In this document: positions 1 to 7,760 of the stretch, piece by piece
Position numbering within the stretch: the first letter of the stretch is position 1
Layout: each line of letters opens with the position of its first letter
Origin: Candidatus Buchananbacteria bacterium CG10_big_fil_rev_8_21_14_0_10_33_19
GTDB lineage: Bacteria; Patescibacteria; ABY1; 2-01-FULL-39-33
Direction: 5' to 3'
Length of the DNA stretch: 64,000 nucleotides
NCBI GenBank assembly: GCA_002773855.1
Contig: PEZY01000012.1
Span: forward strand, 73,685-137,684
Position numbers and translations under genes: made by a program
The notes under the pieces: generated by a model
Databases searched by the model: none
Seen by the model: the letters and a program-made list of their open reading frames with translations, nothing else
Told to the model about the DNA's origin: nothing

Positions 1-6
1 AAAAAT

Positions 7-492
7 ATGAGTTTACAATTAGAAAAAACATTGGTTATTTTAAAACCAGACGCTATGCAGAGAAATCTCTTAGGAGAAATTATTACTCGCTTTGAAAAAA
101 AGGGTTTAAAGATAGTTGGTCTAAAAATGATTGAGCTAGAAGATATACTTTTAGACGATCATTATGCTCACCACAAGGACAAACCATTTTTTGCCGGACT
201 TAAAAATTATATGAAGAGTTCACCAGTAGTAGTCATTGCTTTAGAAGGCATCGAAGTAGTAGAGGCTGTTAGATTGCTTGTAGGCCCTACCAAGAGCCGA
301 ATTGCCGATGCTGGTAGTATTCGTGGTGATTACTCTATGAGTGGTCAAACCAATATTATTCATTCTTCTGATTCATCAGAAAATGCCGCCGCCGAGATTA
401 AAAGATTTTTTAAAGCTGAAGAATTGTTTAATTATAAAAAAATTGATTTTGAATTTTTATATGGTGATGAAGAAAGGGAAGAACTGGTTTAG
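7..492 (+). CDS. ndk: nucleoside diphosphate kinase
   Basis: Transfers the gamma-phosphate of ATP to nucleoside diphosphates through a phospho-histidine, balancing cytosolic NTP and dNTP pools. The 161-residue protein opens with the family strand TLVILKPDA (residues 8-16) and carries the active-site His119 in NIIHSSDS; the family form is NxxHGSDS, so the Gly is Ser here. It is slightly longer than the usual 140-150 residues because of a C-terminal tail. The ATG lies six bases into the window, so its upstream context is unknown. It ends at a terminator shared with the convergent rpmB. Identification is secure. Confidence 0.96.
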   Translation: MSLQLEKTLVILKPDAMQRNLLGEIITRFEKKGLKIVGLKMIELEDILLDDHYAHHKDKPFFAGLKNYMKSSPVVVIALEGIEVVEAVRLLVGPTKSRIADAGSIRGDYSMSGQTNIIHSSDSSENAAAEIKRFFKAEELFNYKKIDFEFLYGDEEREELV

Positions 493-515
493 TAAAAAAA
501 ATATACAAAACAAAA

Positions 516-541
516 ACACCCCAGAACGGGGTGTTTTTTTA
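516..541. terminator. bidirectional terminator between ndk and rpmB
   Basis: A 7-bp GC-rich stem (516-522 with 528-534, 5-base loop) is followed by a T run on the plus strand. It is preceded by an A run, which reads as a T run on the minus strand. It can therefore end both ndk and the convergent rpmB, whose stop codon lies inside it. Confidence 0.9.
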
Positions 542-715
542 TTTATCGTTTTTCTTTGCAGTTTTTAGACAGCTAGTGCAAATTTTCATTTTCTTGCCAT
601 CCATCTTTTTGCTTTGAAGATTTATTTTCATTGTTCTTTTGGTTTTGACTTGCGAGTGACTGACATTGTTTCCAGTAGTAGTGCCTCGGCCGCAAACCTC
701 ACATACTTGAGCCAT
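539..715 (-). CDS. rpmB: 50S ribosomal protein L28
   Basis: A 58-residue large-subunit protein found by translating the minus strand. It has the L28 N-terminal pattern (MAQVCEVCGRGTTTGNNVSH), a basic middle, and two Cys-x2-Cys pairs (Cys5/Cys8 and Cys46/Cys49) typical of zinc-binding L28. The ATG is at 713-715 and the TAA at 539-541 overlaps the ndk terminator. A promoter fits at 754-782. It stands alone and convergent to ndk. The match to the family over the full length makes the call firm despite the small size. Confidence 0.95.
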   Translation of the reverse strand: MAQVCEVCGRGTTTGNNVSHSQVKTKRTMKINLQSKKMDGKKMKICTSCLKTAKKNDK

Positions 716-753
716 ATTATTATACTTTAAATTAGTTATGCATTAACTAAAAT

Positions 754-782
754 AGTGTAACATAATTGCGAAAATTGGTCAA
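754..782 (-). promoter_or_regulatory. promoter of rpmB
   Basis: On the minus strand, -35 TTGACC (777-782) and -10 TACACT (754-759) are separated by 17 bases. It points at rpmB and overlaps the opposing promoter of the M50 protease gene. Confidence 0.6.
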
Positions 783-794
783 TTATGCTACTAT
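766..794 (+). promoter_or_regulatory. promoter of the M50 protease gene
   Basis: -35 TTGCGA (766-771) and -10 TACTAT (789-794) with a 17-base spacer, 35 bases before the ATG at 829. It overlaps the divergent rpmB promoter, so the two polymerases would compete for the site. Confidence 0.5.
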
Positions 795-828
795 AAGTAA
801 CAAGTTGAATTAATAAATACAAAATATT

Positions 829-1458
829 ATGCCGATAAATTGGCTTTTTTCCGAACCAATATTATTCATTTCCTGGATAGTGGCTATTTTAGTCACTTTG
901 ACTATTCATGAATTTTCCCATGCGGCTACTGCTAAATATTTTGGTGATAATACCGCCGAGGATATGGGCCGAGTTAGTCTAAATCCAATAGCTCATATTG
1001 ACCCAATAGGCTTTGCGATGCTGTTATTTATTGGTTTTGGTTGGGCTAAGCCGGTACCAGTTAATCCGTATAATCTGCGGAATCATCGACTGTCCAGCGC
1101 CTTAGTGTCACTGGCTGGGCCAGCTTCTAATTTAGTAGCCGCTATTGTTTTTAGTGTAATGTTGAGTATTTTGACACCAATTTTAGGTCCTCAGAATATG
1201 TTGGTTAATTTCTTATTTTTGCTAATTTTAGTCAATGTTATTTTAATGGTCTTTAATCTTATTCCAATCCCGCCATTAGATGGTTCAAAAGTGTTATTTA
1301 GCATTTTGCCTGATAAATATAATAATTTTAAAGAAAAATTCTCGATTAATGGACCATTTATCTTGATTTCCCTGGTTTTATTGGATAGTTTGCTAAATTT
1401 AAATATTTTTTCTAAGTTGTTTGGTTATGTTTTGGATATCTTAACTAGATTTTTATAA
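829..1458 (+). CDS. site-2 protease family (M50) membrane metalloprotease
   Basis: An intramembrane zinc protease of the S2P/M50 family, in the short form lacking a PDZ domain. The first transmembrane segment holds the HExxH zinc site (His27, Glu28, His31). A later segment carries the third-ligand motif LDG (residues 150-152) in IPIPPLDGSKVL. Further hydrophobic segments lie around residues 60-72, 90-115, 125-145 and 175-200, in 209 residues. The family cleaves membrane-bound regulators or signal-peptide remnants; the substrate here is unknown. It is a single gene with its own promoter. Both metal motifs are intact, so activity is expected. Confidence 0.9.
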   Translation: MPINWLFSEPILFISWIVAILVTLTIHEFSHAATAKYFGDNTAEDMGRVSLNPIAHIDPIGFAMLLFIGFGWAKPVPVNPYNLRNHRLSSALVSLAGPASNLVAAIVFSVMLSILTPILGPQNMLVNFLFLLILVNVILMVFNLIPIPPLDGSKVLFSILPDKYNNFKEKFSINGPFILISLVLLDSLLNLNIFSKLFGYVLDILTRFL

Positions 1459-1482
1459 TTGCTAGGTAATATTTTTTGCCAC

Positions 1483-1511
1483 TTGACTTATTAGCCAGAA
1501 TTGTTTAAAAT
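1483..1511 (+). promoter_or_regulatory. promoter of the rpsL-rpsG-fusA operon
   Basis: -35 TTGACT (1483-1488), 17-base spacer, -10 TAAAAT (1506-1511). A start near 1518 would give a leader of about 210 bases before rpsL. Confidence 0.75.
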
Positions 1512-1730
1512 ATTCTCATTGAATCTGGTGCTGTAAAGATCAATAACTTCCGCATTCTTCATAAACAATTATATACAAAATTAGAGTTCTATAATTGTGG
1601 TTCCCTAGTTTTTGGGAATTTTTTTAACTAATGAAGCCGGTGTTTATCGGCAACAATAAGATTGTCATCTCAAACAAAGGCGAAGCCAAAGTTGGGTGAT
1701 CTTCATAAAACATATAATTTTAGAGTTATT
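1512..1730 (+). promoter_or_regulatory. rpsL leader with terminator-like hairpin
   Basis: A non-coding leader before the str genes. At 1601-1618 a 5-bp stem (TTCCC with GGGAA) is followed directly by a run of about seven T, resembling an intrinsic terminator inside the leader. A second small hairpin (GCCG with CGGC) lies at about 1636-1651. This layout suggests attenuation of the operon, possibly by a ribosomal protein. The mechanism is an inference. Confidence 0.5.
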
Positions 1731-2156
1731 ATGCCAACAATTAATCAATTATTAAGAAAAAGTCGGACTAGTATAAAGGCTAAGTCAAAGACTCCTGATT
1801 TGCAGATTACTTTGGACAGTTTACATCGCAAGAGAAAAATTGTTTCTAAAGGTAACCAGTTCAAAAGAGGTGTTTGTCTACAAGTTAGAACTACTACTCC
1901 TAAAAAACCAAACTCAGCTCTTAGAAAAATTGCTCGGGTGAGACTTTCTAATGGCCAAGAAGTTACTGCTTACATTCCAGGTGTGGGTCACAACTTACAA
2001 GAACACTCTATCGTGTTAGTTCGCGGTGGAAGAGTTAAAGATTTACCTGGTGTTAGATACCATGTTGTTCGTGGTGTTTACGATTCTGCCGGCGTTTCAG
2101 CTAGAAAACGTGGTCGAAGCAAATATGGCGCTAAGAAAGAAAAGGCAGCCAAATAA
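1731..2156 (+). CDS. rpsL: 30S ribosomal protein S12
   Basis: Decoding-centre protein of the small subunit. The start at 1731 gives the family N-terminus MPTINQLLRK; an upstream in-frame start at 1662 would add 23 unrelated residues and is rejected. The conserved core TTTPKKPNSALRK and the PGVRYHVVRG region are present. About 15 extra residues lie between the KSKTP segment and KRGVC, as in the longer S12 forms of Firmicutes. It is 141 residues long and first in an operon with rpsG and fusA, behind a 200-base leader. Confidence 0.95.
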   Translation: MPTINQLLRKSRTSIKAKSKTPDLQITLDSLHRKRKIVSKGNQFKRGVCLQVRTTTPKKPNSALRKIARVRLSNGQEVTAYIPGVGHNLQEHSIVLVRGGRVKDLPGVRYHVVRGVYDSAGVSARKRGRSKYGAKKEKAAK

Positions 2157-2183
2157 TTTAATAATTGAAACTATTAAAATACT

Positions 2184-2654
2184 ATGAGAGGAAAACAAGC
2201 GCCAAAACGACCAATTGCTCCTGATACTAAGTTTAATCGAACTGATTTAGCTAAGTTTATCAATTACATTATGCAACGCGGTAAAAAAACTATTGCTGAA
2301 GATATTGTTTATGAAATGATGCAAATTATTTCTGATAAAACTCAATTAGATCCAGTAGAAGTTTTTGAATCAGCTATTAGAAATGTATCGCCAACAGTAG
2401 AAATTAAGGGTCGTCGAGTTGGTGGTGCCAACTATCAAGTACCGATGGCTGTTCGATCAGAGAGAAGCTTTACTTTAGCTTGTCGTTGGTTGATTACTGC
2501 CTCAGCAGCTAAAAAGGGCAAGAAAATGTCAGAAAAATTAGCTGAAGAATTTATTGCAGCTCATAACAATGAAGGAATTGCTGTTAAAAAGAAACAAGAT
2601 ACCTATAAAATGGCCGAAGCCAATAGAGCTTTTGCTCACTTTGGACGAAATTAA
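2184..2654 (+). CDS. rpsG: 30S ribosomal protein S7
   Basis: Primary 16S rRNA-binding protein that nucleates assembly of the 30S head and contacts the exit site. The 156 residues match the family throughout, including the basic N-terminus and the GGANYQVPMAV segment with its following Arg-rich helix. It starts 27 bases after rpsL with no Shine-Dalgarno motif. In some bacteria S7 is the autoregulator of this operon; nothing here shows that directly. Confidence 0.97.
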   Translation: MRGKQAPKRPIAPDTKFNRTDLAKFINYIMQRGKKTIAEDIVYEMMQIISDKTQLDPVEVFESAIRNVSPTVEIKGRRVGGANYQVPMAVRSERSFTLACRWLITASAAKKGKKMSEKLAEEFIAAHNNEGIAVKKKQDTYKMAEANRAFAHFGRN

Positions 2655-2679
2655 TAAATAATTTAAGTCAGTTGGTGTT

Positions 2680-2746
2680 TCGTGGTGGTGGCTGGTAGGA
2701 ATTTATAAAATAGACCACAGCCTACAACCTACGGACTACAACCTAA
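2680..2746 (+). repeat. imperfect hairpin in the rpsG-fusA gap (GTAG/CTAC family)
   Basis: The left arm is rich in GTGGTGG/GGTAGG, the right arm in CTACAACCTACGG, and the two are roughly complementary around an AT-rich loop. It ends a few bases before the fusA ATG. It is one of eight such structures in operon gaps of this window. Confidence 0.5.
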
Positions 2747-2752
2747 ACAATT

Positions 2753-4897
2753 ATGCCCAGAAAACAAACATTAGACAAAATTCGTAATATTGGGATTATT
2801 GCCCATATTGATGCCGGAAAAACCACTGTTTCCGAAAGAATTTTATTTTACACCGGAAAAAAACATAAAATTGGTGAAGTTCATGAAGGTGAAGCTACTA
2901 TGGATTGGATGGAACAAGAACAGGAAAGAGGTATTACTATTACTTCAGCGGCGACTACTTGTTTTTGGCCCAATGCCGCTTGGTTAGGCGGTGGTGATAT
3001 TCAAATTAATATTATCGATACCCCTGGTCACGTAGACTTTACCGCTGAAGTAGAAAGATCACTCCGCGTTTTAGACGGTGGTGTGATTGTTTTTGATGGT
3101 GTAGCCGGTGTCGAACCTCAATCAGAAACTGTGTGGCGCCAATCAGAAAAATATCATGTGCCAAAAATTGGTTTCATCAATAAGATGGACAGAATGGGCG
3201 CTGATTTTTACTATGATTTAAAAACTATCTACGACAGATTAACGCCTCATGCTCATCCTGTTCAATTACCAGTTGGTGCGGCTGATACCTTTACCGGTAT
3301 TATCGATTTGTTTGATATGAAAGCTCGAATTTATTCTGATGATATGGGTACTAAATGGGAAGATACCGAAATTCCAGATGATGAAAAAGACAGAGCGGCT
3401 GAGTATCGAGCAAAATTAGTTGAAGCGATTGTGGAAAATGATGAAGCTTTGATGGAAAAATATTTAGCTGGTGAAGAAATCCCAGTAGCGGATTTGAAAA
3501 AAACTTTAAGAGCAGCAGTTATTGCTAATAAAATTGTGCCAATTATGTGTGGTTCAGCTTTAAAGAACAAAGGTGTTCAATTTTTGTTAGATGCTGTTTC
3601 TGAATACTTACCATCACCAATGGATATCGATCCACCAATGGCTCATGATCCAGATGACATAACAAAAGAAATTAAAGTAGAAGTAAAAGACGAGGCGCCA
3701 TTAATGGGCTTGGCATTTAAAATTGCCACCGATCCATTTGTTGGTAAATTAGTATTCTATCGAGTTTATAGTGGCGTTCTACGATCTGGTTCTTATGTTG
3801 TTAATCAAACTACTGGTGACAAAGAAAGAATCGGCCGTATTTTAAGAATGCACGCCAACTCTCGGGAAGAAGTTCAAGAGGTTTATTCCGGTGAAATTGC
3901 CGCTATCGTTGGTCTAAGAAGTACCACTACTGGTGACACTATCTCTGATCCAACTGTTAAGGTGTTGTTAGAAAACATTACTTTCCCAGATCCAGTTATT
4001 GATATTGCGGTTGAACCAAAAACTAAAGCGGATCAAGAAAAAATGGGCTTAGCTTTGTCTAAATTAGCGGAAGAAGATCCAACTTTTAGAGTAAGAACTG
4101 ATGAAGAAACTATGCAGACGATTATTTCTGGTATGGGTGAACTTCATTTGGATATTATTGTGGATCGGATGCGACGTGAATTTAAAGTGGAAGCGAATAT
4201 TGGTAAACCTCAAGTAGCTTATCGTGAAACTATTAAAGGTTCAGCTCAAGCTGAAGGTAAATATATTAAACAATCTGGTGGTCGCGGACAATACGGCCAT
4301 TGTTGGATTAAATTAGAACCGACCGAAAAAGAAGCAGAAGGTGTTCAAAAAGAGTATGTGTTTGTGGACGAAATTAAAGGTGGAGCTGTACCAAAAGAAT
4401 TTATTAAACCAATTGATAAAGGTATTCGTGAAGCGATGGCTAGAGGTATTATCGCTGGCTTCCCACTGATTAATGTTAAGGCTACATTGTATGACGGATC
4501 TTTCCATGATGTTGACTCTTCTGAAGGCGCCTTTAAAATTGCTGGTTCCATGGCTTTCCAAGATGCCGCTAAAAGATCACAACCAATTTTACTAGAACCA
4601 ATTATGAAAGTAGAAGTGATTACCCCAGAACAGTTTATGGGTGACGCTATCGGCGACTTAAATTCTCGTCGAGCAATTATTGGTAATATGGAAGATAGAG
4701 GTATTGGGGCTTCTGCGGTCAAAGTGATTAGTGCTGAAGTACCATTATCTGAGATGTTTGGTTATATGACTACACTTAGGTCTCTAACTCAAGGCCGAGC
4801 TTCTTATACTATGGAATTTTTGAAATATAACGAAGTGCCAAAGAATGTAGAGGAAAAGATTAAAGAAGAAAGAGGAACTGCGAAAACTAGAATCTAA
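2753..4897 (+). CDS. fusA: elongation factor G
   Basis: GTPase that drives translocation of tRNA and mRNA and helps split ribosomes with RRF. At 714 residues it is full length. GTP-binding motifs are intact: G1 AHIDAGKTT (17-25), G3 DTPGH (89-93), G4 NKMD (143-146). The C-terminal domains IV and V follow, including the RGQYGHCW segment. It is third in the str operon, after an imperfect hairpin that fills most of the 98-base gap, and ends at a strong terminator. tuf is not adjacent; it lies 1.7 kb downstream under its own promoter. Confidence 0.98.
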   Translation: MPRKQTLDKIRNIGIIAHIDAGKTTVSERILFYTGKKHKIGEVHEGEATMDWMEQEQERGITITSAATTCFWPNAAWLGGGDIQINIIDTPGHVDFTAEVERSLRVLDGGVIVFDGVAGVEPQSETVWRQSEKYHVPKIGFINKMDRMGADFYYDLKTIYDRLTPHAHPVQLPVGAADTFTGIIDLFDMKARIYSDDMGTKWEDTEIPDDEKDRAAEYRAKLVEAIVENDEALMEKYLAGEEIPVADLKKTLRAAVIANKIVPIMCGSALKNKGVQFLLDAVSEYLPSPMDIDPPMAHDPDDITKEIKVEVKDEAPLMGLAFKIATDPFVGKLVFYRVYSGVLRSGSYVVNQTTGDKERIGRILRMHANSREEVQEVYSGEIAAIVGLRSTTTGDTISDPTVKVLLENITFPDPVIDIAVEPKTKADQEKMGLALSKLAEEDPTFRVRTDEETMQTIISGMGELHLDIIVDRMRREFKVEANIGKPQVAYRETIKGSAQAEGKYIKQSGGRGQYGHCWIKLEPTEKEAEGVQKEYVFVDEIKGGAVPKEFIKPIDKGIREAMARGIIAGFPLINVKATLYDGSFHDVDSSEGAFKIAGSMAFQDAAKRSQPILLEPIMKVEVITPEQFMGDAIGDLNSRRAIIGNMEDRGIGASAVKVISAEVPLSEMFGYMTTLRSLTQGRASYTMEFLKYNEVPKNVEEKIKEERGTAKTRI

Positions 4898-4911
4898 ACT
4901 TTATATAAAAA

Positions 4912-4939
4912 AACACCTCGCCGGAGCGGGGTGTTTTTA
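4912..4939 (+). terminator. terminator of fusA
   Basis: A 10-bp stem (4912-4921 with 4926-4935) with a CGGA loop, ending in a T run, 14 bases after the stop codon. Confidence 0.92.
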
Positions 4940-4944
4940 TTTTT

Positions 4945-4978
4945 TATAGATGAACATACCATGGTGTGTTCATCTATA
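4945..4978. repeat. 34-bp palindrome
   Basis: A palindrome centred on CCATGG. Only one position pair departs from perfect symmetry, and that pair is G-T. It follows the fusA terminator directly and lies at the left edge of the gene-free repeat region. It could be a hairpin or a protein-binding site; function unknown. Confidence 0.7.
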
Positions 4979-5079
4979 ATTATTATCTTTGTTATCTTTC
5001 ATATTATTGTCATTGCGAGCAGATCCTTCGTTTCACTCAAGATAAACTCCACAATACTATATTTATATCACTAAATCAC

Positions 5080-5294
5080 ATTGGTACTTTTTTAGAAAAA
5101 GTACCACAAAAATCGCGACAGTAAAAAATTTATAGTCGAAGCTAAAACTTCGTCCCGCTAATTTTCAAAACTCGAAACTTTTTTATTTGTATTGGTGAAC
5201 AAGTTTCTCAAACATTGAAAATTTTGGGCGTAGACGACGCCCAATCACTAGGACTCCCGTTTCATCTTCTCCTTAAATTTTTAAATTGTCGCAG
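5080..5294. repeat. composite repeat, left module, copy A
   Basis: About 215 bases that match 51348-51560 in the same orientation with few differences. The module opens with the perfect inverted pair GGTACTTTTT/AAAAAGTACC and ends with ATTGTCGCAG. Stops in every frame argue against a protein. It is a dispersed repeat, possibly a decayed or non-autonomous element. Confidence 0.85.
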
Positions 5295-5344
5295 ATTTAT
5301 GAAGATATTTATTTATAAAATATATAAATAAATTCTATCATATG

Positions 5345-5519
5345 AAAAATTAAGTAGAAAAACTATAATAAATTAAGCGATTGTGAGTTGTCTGAGAACA
5401 AATTTTCCGCATGCCTGTCTGCCGGTAGGCAGGTTTGAACCATTTTCGATATATCCAGATAAATGAAAATGGTGAGTTCGGAAAATAGCGTAGAGTTATT
5501 ATAGTTTTTCCTTAATTTT
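5345..5519. repeat. 175-bp nested palindromic core of copy A
   Basis: The outer arms 5345-5371 and 5496-5519 are complementary over about 24 bases. Inside are arms ATTTTCCG/CGGAAAAT (5402-5409, 5479-5486) and ACCATTTTC/GAAAATGGT (5439-5447, 5465-5473). At 5413-5433 lies a CCTGTCTGCCGGTAGGCAGG palindrome of a kind scattered in CPR genomes. The shape resembles a MITE or a structured RNA. Copy B has a different palindrome at the same place. Confidence 0.75.
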
Positions 5520-5580
5520 ATCGTCGCTCGTAGTTTTTGGGTTACTTTTTGCTATCAAAAAGTGACGGGAAGAAAAAAAA

Positions 5581-5630
5581 TGACGTTTGCGAGTTTTGCG
5601 GTACTTTTGCGGTCAAAAATGCCATAGAAA
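5581..5630. repeat. composite repeat, right module, copy A
   Basis: Begins ACGTTTGCGAG and matches 51709-51757 over about 48 bases with small differences, in the same orientation and the same position relative to the left module. Confidence 0.7.
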
Positions 5631-5774
5631 TATTGCTAAAGAAAATGAGATTCTCATGATGACAATAAATTAAAAAACCTCTAAATTAACCCAAATTCGA
5701 ACACTTCAACCCTAGTCTGAAGTGTTCAGTAAAAACCATAAAATTAAGCCAATTATCAGTTTTAGCTAAAAAAC

Positions 5775-5803
5775 TTGATATATTCCCAGTTTTCCATTAG
5801 AAT
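5775..5803 (+). promoter_or_regulatory. promoter of the Phd-like gene
   Basis: -35 TTGATA (5775-5780), 17-base spacer, -10 TAGAAT (5798-5803), 30 bases before the ATG at 5834. Confidence 0.55.
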
Positions 5804-5833
5804 TAACCCATATCTTATAATTTTCCTAAAAAT

Positions 5834-6229
5834 ATGGAATCTATTCAAAAAGTGATCAATTTGATCAAAAAAACTGGGGATAAAGTCGTAATTTTAGACA
5901 AATCTGGTGATTTGGACTGCGTGATTATGAATATTAGTGATTATGAGAAATTAGTCTTCGGCAAGACCGAGGTTAAGGGCTTGACAGAAGACGAATTATT
6001 AGATAAAATAAATCGTGATATTGAAATCTGGAAAGACTCTCAGGAAAATGGACATTTGCCAATTGATCAACATGATTTTTCGCAAGAATTAGACAAAAAT
6101 AGTGAACCATTAATTGATTATAATTTTAATGAAATGCCGCCGGTGGCTAGTAATCAAGATTTTTCTCTAAATTTAGATAATTCTGAAGAAGAAGACGAGG
6201 ATCGCTATTACTTTGAACCAGTGGAATAA
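5834..6229 (+). CDS. small acidic protein with a Phd/YefM-like N-terminal domain
   Basis: A 131-residue cytosolic protein. Residues 1-42 resemble the DNA-binding fold of Phd/YefM antitoxins: two helices, then strand VVILDKSGDLDCVIMNISDY with the DYEKL helix start. The rest is a long acidic, probably disordered tail ending EEEDEDRYYFEPVE. No toxin gene lies beside it: the next gene is tuf, behind its own promoter. It may be a stand-alone regulator or an antitoxin-derived housekeeping protein. The similarity was judged by eye, so the domain call is moderate and the function unknown. Confidence 0.55.
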   Translation: MESIQKVINLIKKTGDKVVILDKSGDLDCVIMNISDYEKLVFGKTEVKGLTEDELLDKINRDIEIWKDSQENGHLPIDQHDFSQELDKNSEPLIDYNFNEMPPVASNQDFSLNLDNSEEEDEDRYYFEPVE

Positions 6230-6248
6230 CTGTAGATAATTAGACCCC

Positions 6249-6276
6249 TTGCAAAATTTATAGTTTTTGTTATAAT
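6249..6276 (+). promoter_or_regulatory. promoter of tuf
   Basis: -35 TTGCAA (6249-6254), 16-base spacer, perfect -10 TATAAT (6271-6276). A start near 6283 leaves a leader of about 290 bases. Confidence 0.8.
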
Positions 6277-6282
6277 AAGTAA

Positions 6283-6570
6283 ACATTTTTGCTAAAAAGC
6301 AAAAAGTTTCGTTTTTAAACGATTTTTTAAATTTAAATAAATAAATAAGTGTTCGAGGCCTGGGTAAAACTCCCAGTAACGGAACCATTGTTGAATGGTT
6401 TTTGATCATAGGTTTCCACAATTTTGAGGAAAATTTTATAAAAATTTTCGAAGCTTAATAAATTAAGTAGAGATAATTTAAGAAAATTTAACCAAAATTT
6501 GGAAGCTTTGGCAAAAGAATTATTCAACTATGGTTTCGATGGTGAGGGTCTCGAGAAGGAATAAACTACA
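6283..6570 (+). promoter_or_regulatory. long structured leader of tuf
   Basis: A 290-base gap without a startable gene. Hairpins are CTGGG/CCCAG (6360-6364 with 6372-6376) and AACCATT/AATGGTT (6383-6389 with 6394-6400, 4-base loop), followed by an AT-rich GAAAATTTT/AAAATTTTC stem near 6429. From 6442 to 6564 one frame is open and reads protein-like (NLEALAKELFNYGFDGEGLEKE before the stop), but it has no ATG. The leader ends with GAAGGA 10 bases before the ATG, one of the few Shine-Dalgarno-like sites on a housekeeping gene here. Confidence 0.55.
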
Positions 6571-7758
6571 ATGGCAGAAAATTTCGACAGAAGTAAGCCT
6601 CACGTAAATGTGGGCACAATCGGTCACGTTGACCATGGTAAGACTACTCTTACTGCGGCTATTTTGCAGGTGCTTAGCGCAAAAGGTTTAATTGCTCAAA
6701 ACAAAACAGTTGACCAAATTGACGCTGCGCCAGAAGAAAGAGAAAGAGGTATTACTATTGCAACTGCTCACGTTGAGTACCAAACAGAGAATAGACACTA
6801 TGCTCATGTTGACTGTCCTGGTCACGCTGACTATATTAAGAACATGATCACTGGTGCTGCGCAAATGGATGGTGCTATCTTGGTAGTTTCTGCTACAGAC
6901 GGCCCAATGCCTCAGACCAAAGAACACATCTTGCTTTCAAATCAAGTTGGTGTTGGTCACATTGTGGTTTTCATTAACAAAGTAGATCAAGTTGATGATC
7001 CAGGATTAGTAGACCTAGTTGAAGAAGAAATCAGAGATCTATTAAAAAAATATGATTTTGATGGTGATAACGTTCCTGTTATTAGAGGTTCAGCTTTGAA
7101 AGCTTTACAAAACCCAAGTGGTCCAGATGGCGAACCAATTATGAAATTAATGGAAGCTTTGGACACTTATATTCCACAACCAGAAAGAGCAGTTGATAAA
7201 CCATTCTTGATGCCTATCGAAGATATTTTCTCTATCGAAGGTCGTGGTACTGTAGTAACTGGTAGAATTGAAAGAGGTATTGTTAAATTAAATGAAGAAG
7301 TTGAAATCGTTGGTCTAGCACCGACTCAAAAAACAGTTATTACTGGTATTGAAATGTTTAACAAGAATTTAGATGAAGGTAGAGCTGGTGATAATGCTGG
7401 TATTTTGTTAAGAGGTGTTAAGAAAGATGATGTTGAAAGAGGTCAAGTTTTAGCTAAGACTGGTTCTATTACTCCTCATTCTGAGTTCGAAGCCGAAGTA
7501 TATGTTTTGAGCAAAGATGAAGGTGGAAGACACAAGCCATTTTTCAAGGGTTATAAACCACAGTTCTACATCAGAACTACTGATGTAACTGGTGAAATTG
7601 AATTACCAGAAGGTACTGAAATGGTTATGCCTGGTGATACTGTAAGCTTAAAGATTAAATTAGGCAAAGAAGTGGCTATGGAAGACAAAATGAAATTCGC
7701 TATTCGTGAAGGTGGTCACACTGTTGGCGCTGGATCTGTAACCAAGATTATCAAATAA
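6571..7758 (+). CDS. tuf: elongation factor Tu
   Basis: GTPase that delivers aminoacyl-tRNA to the ribosome. At 395 residues it is full length, with G1 GHVDHGKT (18-25), DCPGH (81-85, including the catalytic His85), NKVD (136-139) and the three-domain layout to the C-terminal GAGSVTKIIK. It follows a strong promoter and a long structured leader and is co-directional with rpsJ. A long hairpin with a GCAA loop separates them, so they may share a transcript. Confidence 0.98.
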   Translation: MAENFDRSKPHVNVGTIGHVDHGKTTLTAAILQVLSAKGLIAQNKTVDQIDAAPEERERGITIATAHVEYQTENRHYAHVDCPGHADYIKNMITGAAQMDGAILVVSATDGPMPQTKEHILLSNQVGVGHIVVFINKVDQVDDPGLVDLVEEEIRDLLKKYDFDGDNVPVIRGSALKALQNPSGPDGEPIMKLMEALDTYIPQPERAVDKPFLMPIEDIFSIEGRGTVVTGRIERGIVKLNEEVEIVGLAPTQKTVITGIEMFNKNLDEGRAGDNAGILLRGVKKDDVERGQVLAKTGSITPHSEFEAEVYVLSKDEGGRHKPFFKGYKPQFYIRTTDVTGEIELPEGTEMVMPGDTVSLKIKLGKEVAMEDKMKFAIREGGHTVGAGSVTKIIK

Positions 7759-7760
7759 AA

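Larger units (their letters stand above)
4979..5774. other. gene-free repeat-rich region
   Basis: No credible coding sequence was found in any frame. It begins with a GTCATTGCGAGC-type motif (about 5010) like those scattered through many bacterial genomes. It then holds repeat copy A (5080-5294), a palindromic core (5345-5519), a right-hand module (5581-5630) and a 10-bp perfect hairpin (5699-5708 with 5718-5727, 9-base loop). The same order of modules recurs at 51280-51760. Confidence 0.7.

Noticed and set aside
1662..1730. Upstream start for rpsL adding 23 residues
   Set aside because: The extension has no match to S12, and the internal ATG at 1731 gives the conserved MPTINQL start.
6333..6527. 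Minus-strand frame of 64 codons in the tuf leader
   Set aside because: AT-rich antisense of a structured leader, with no promoter or ribosome site on that strand.
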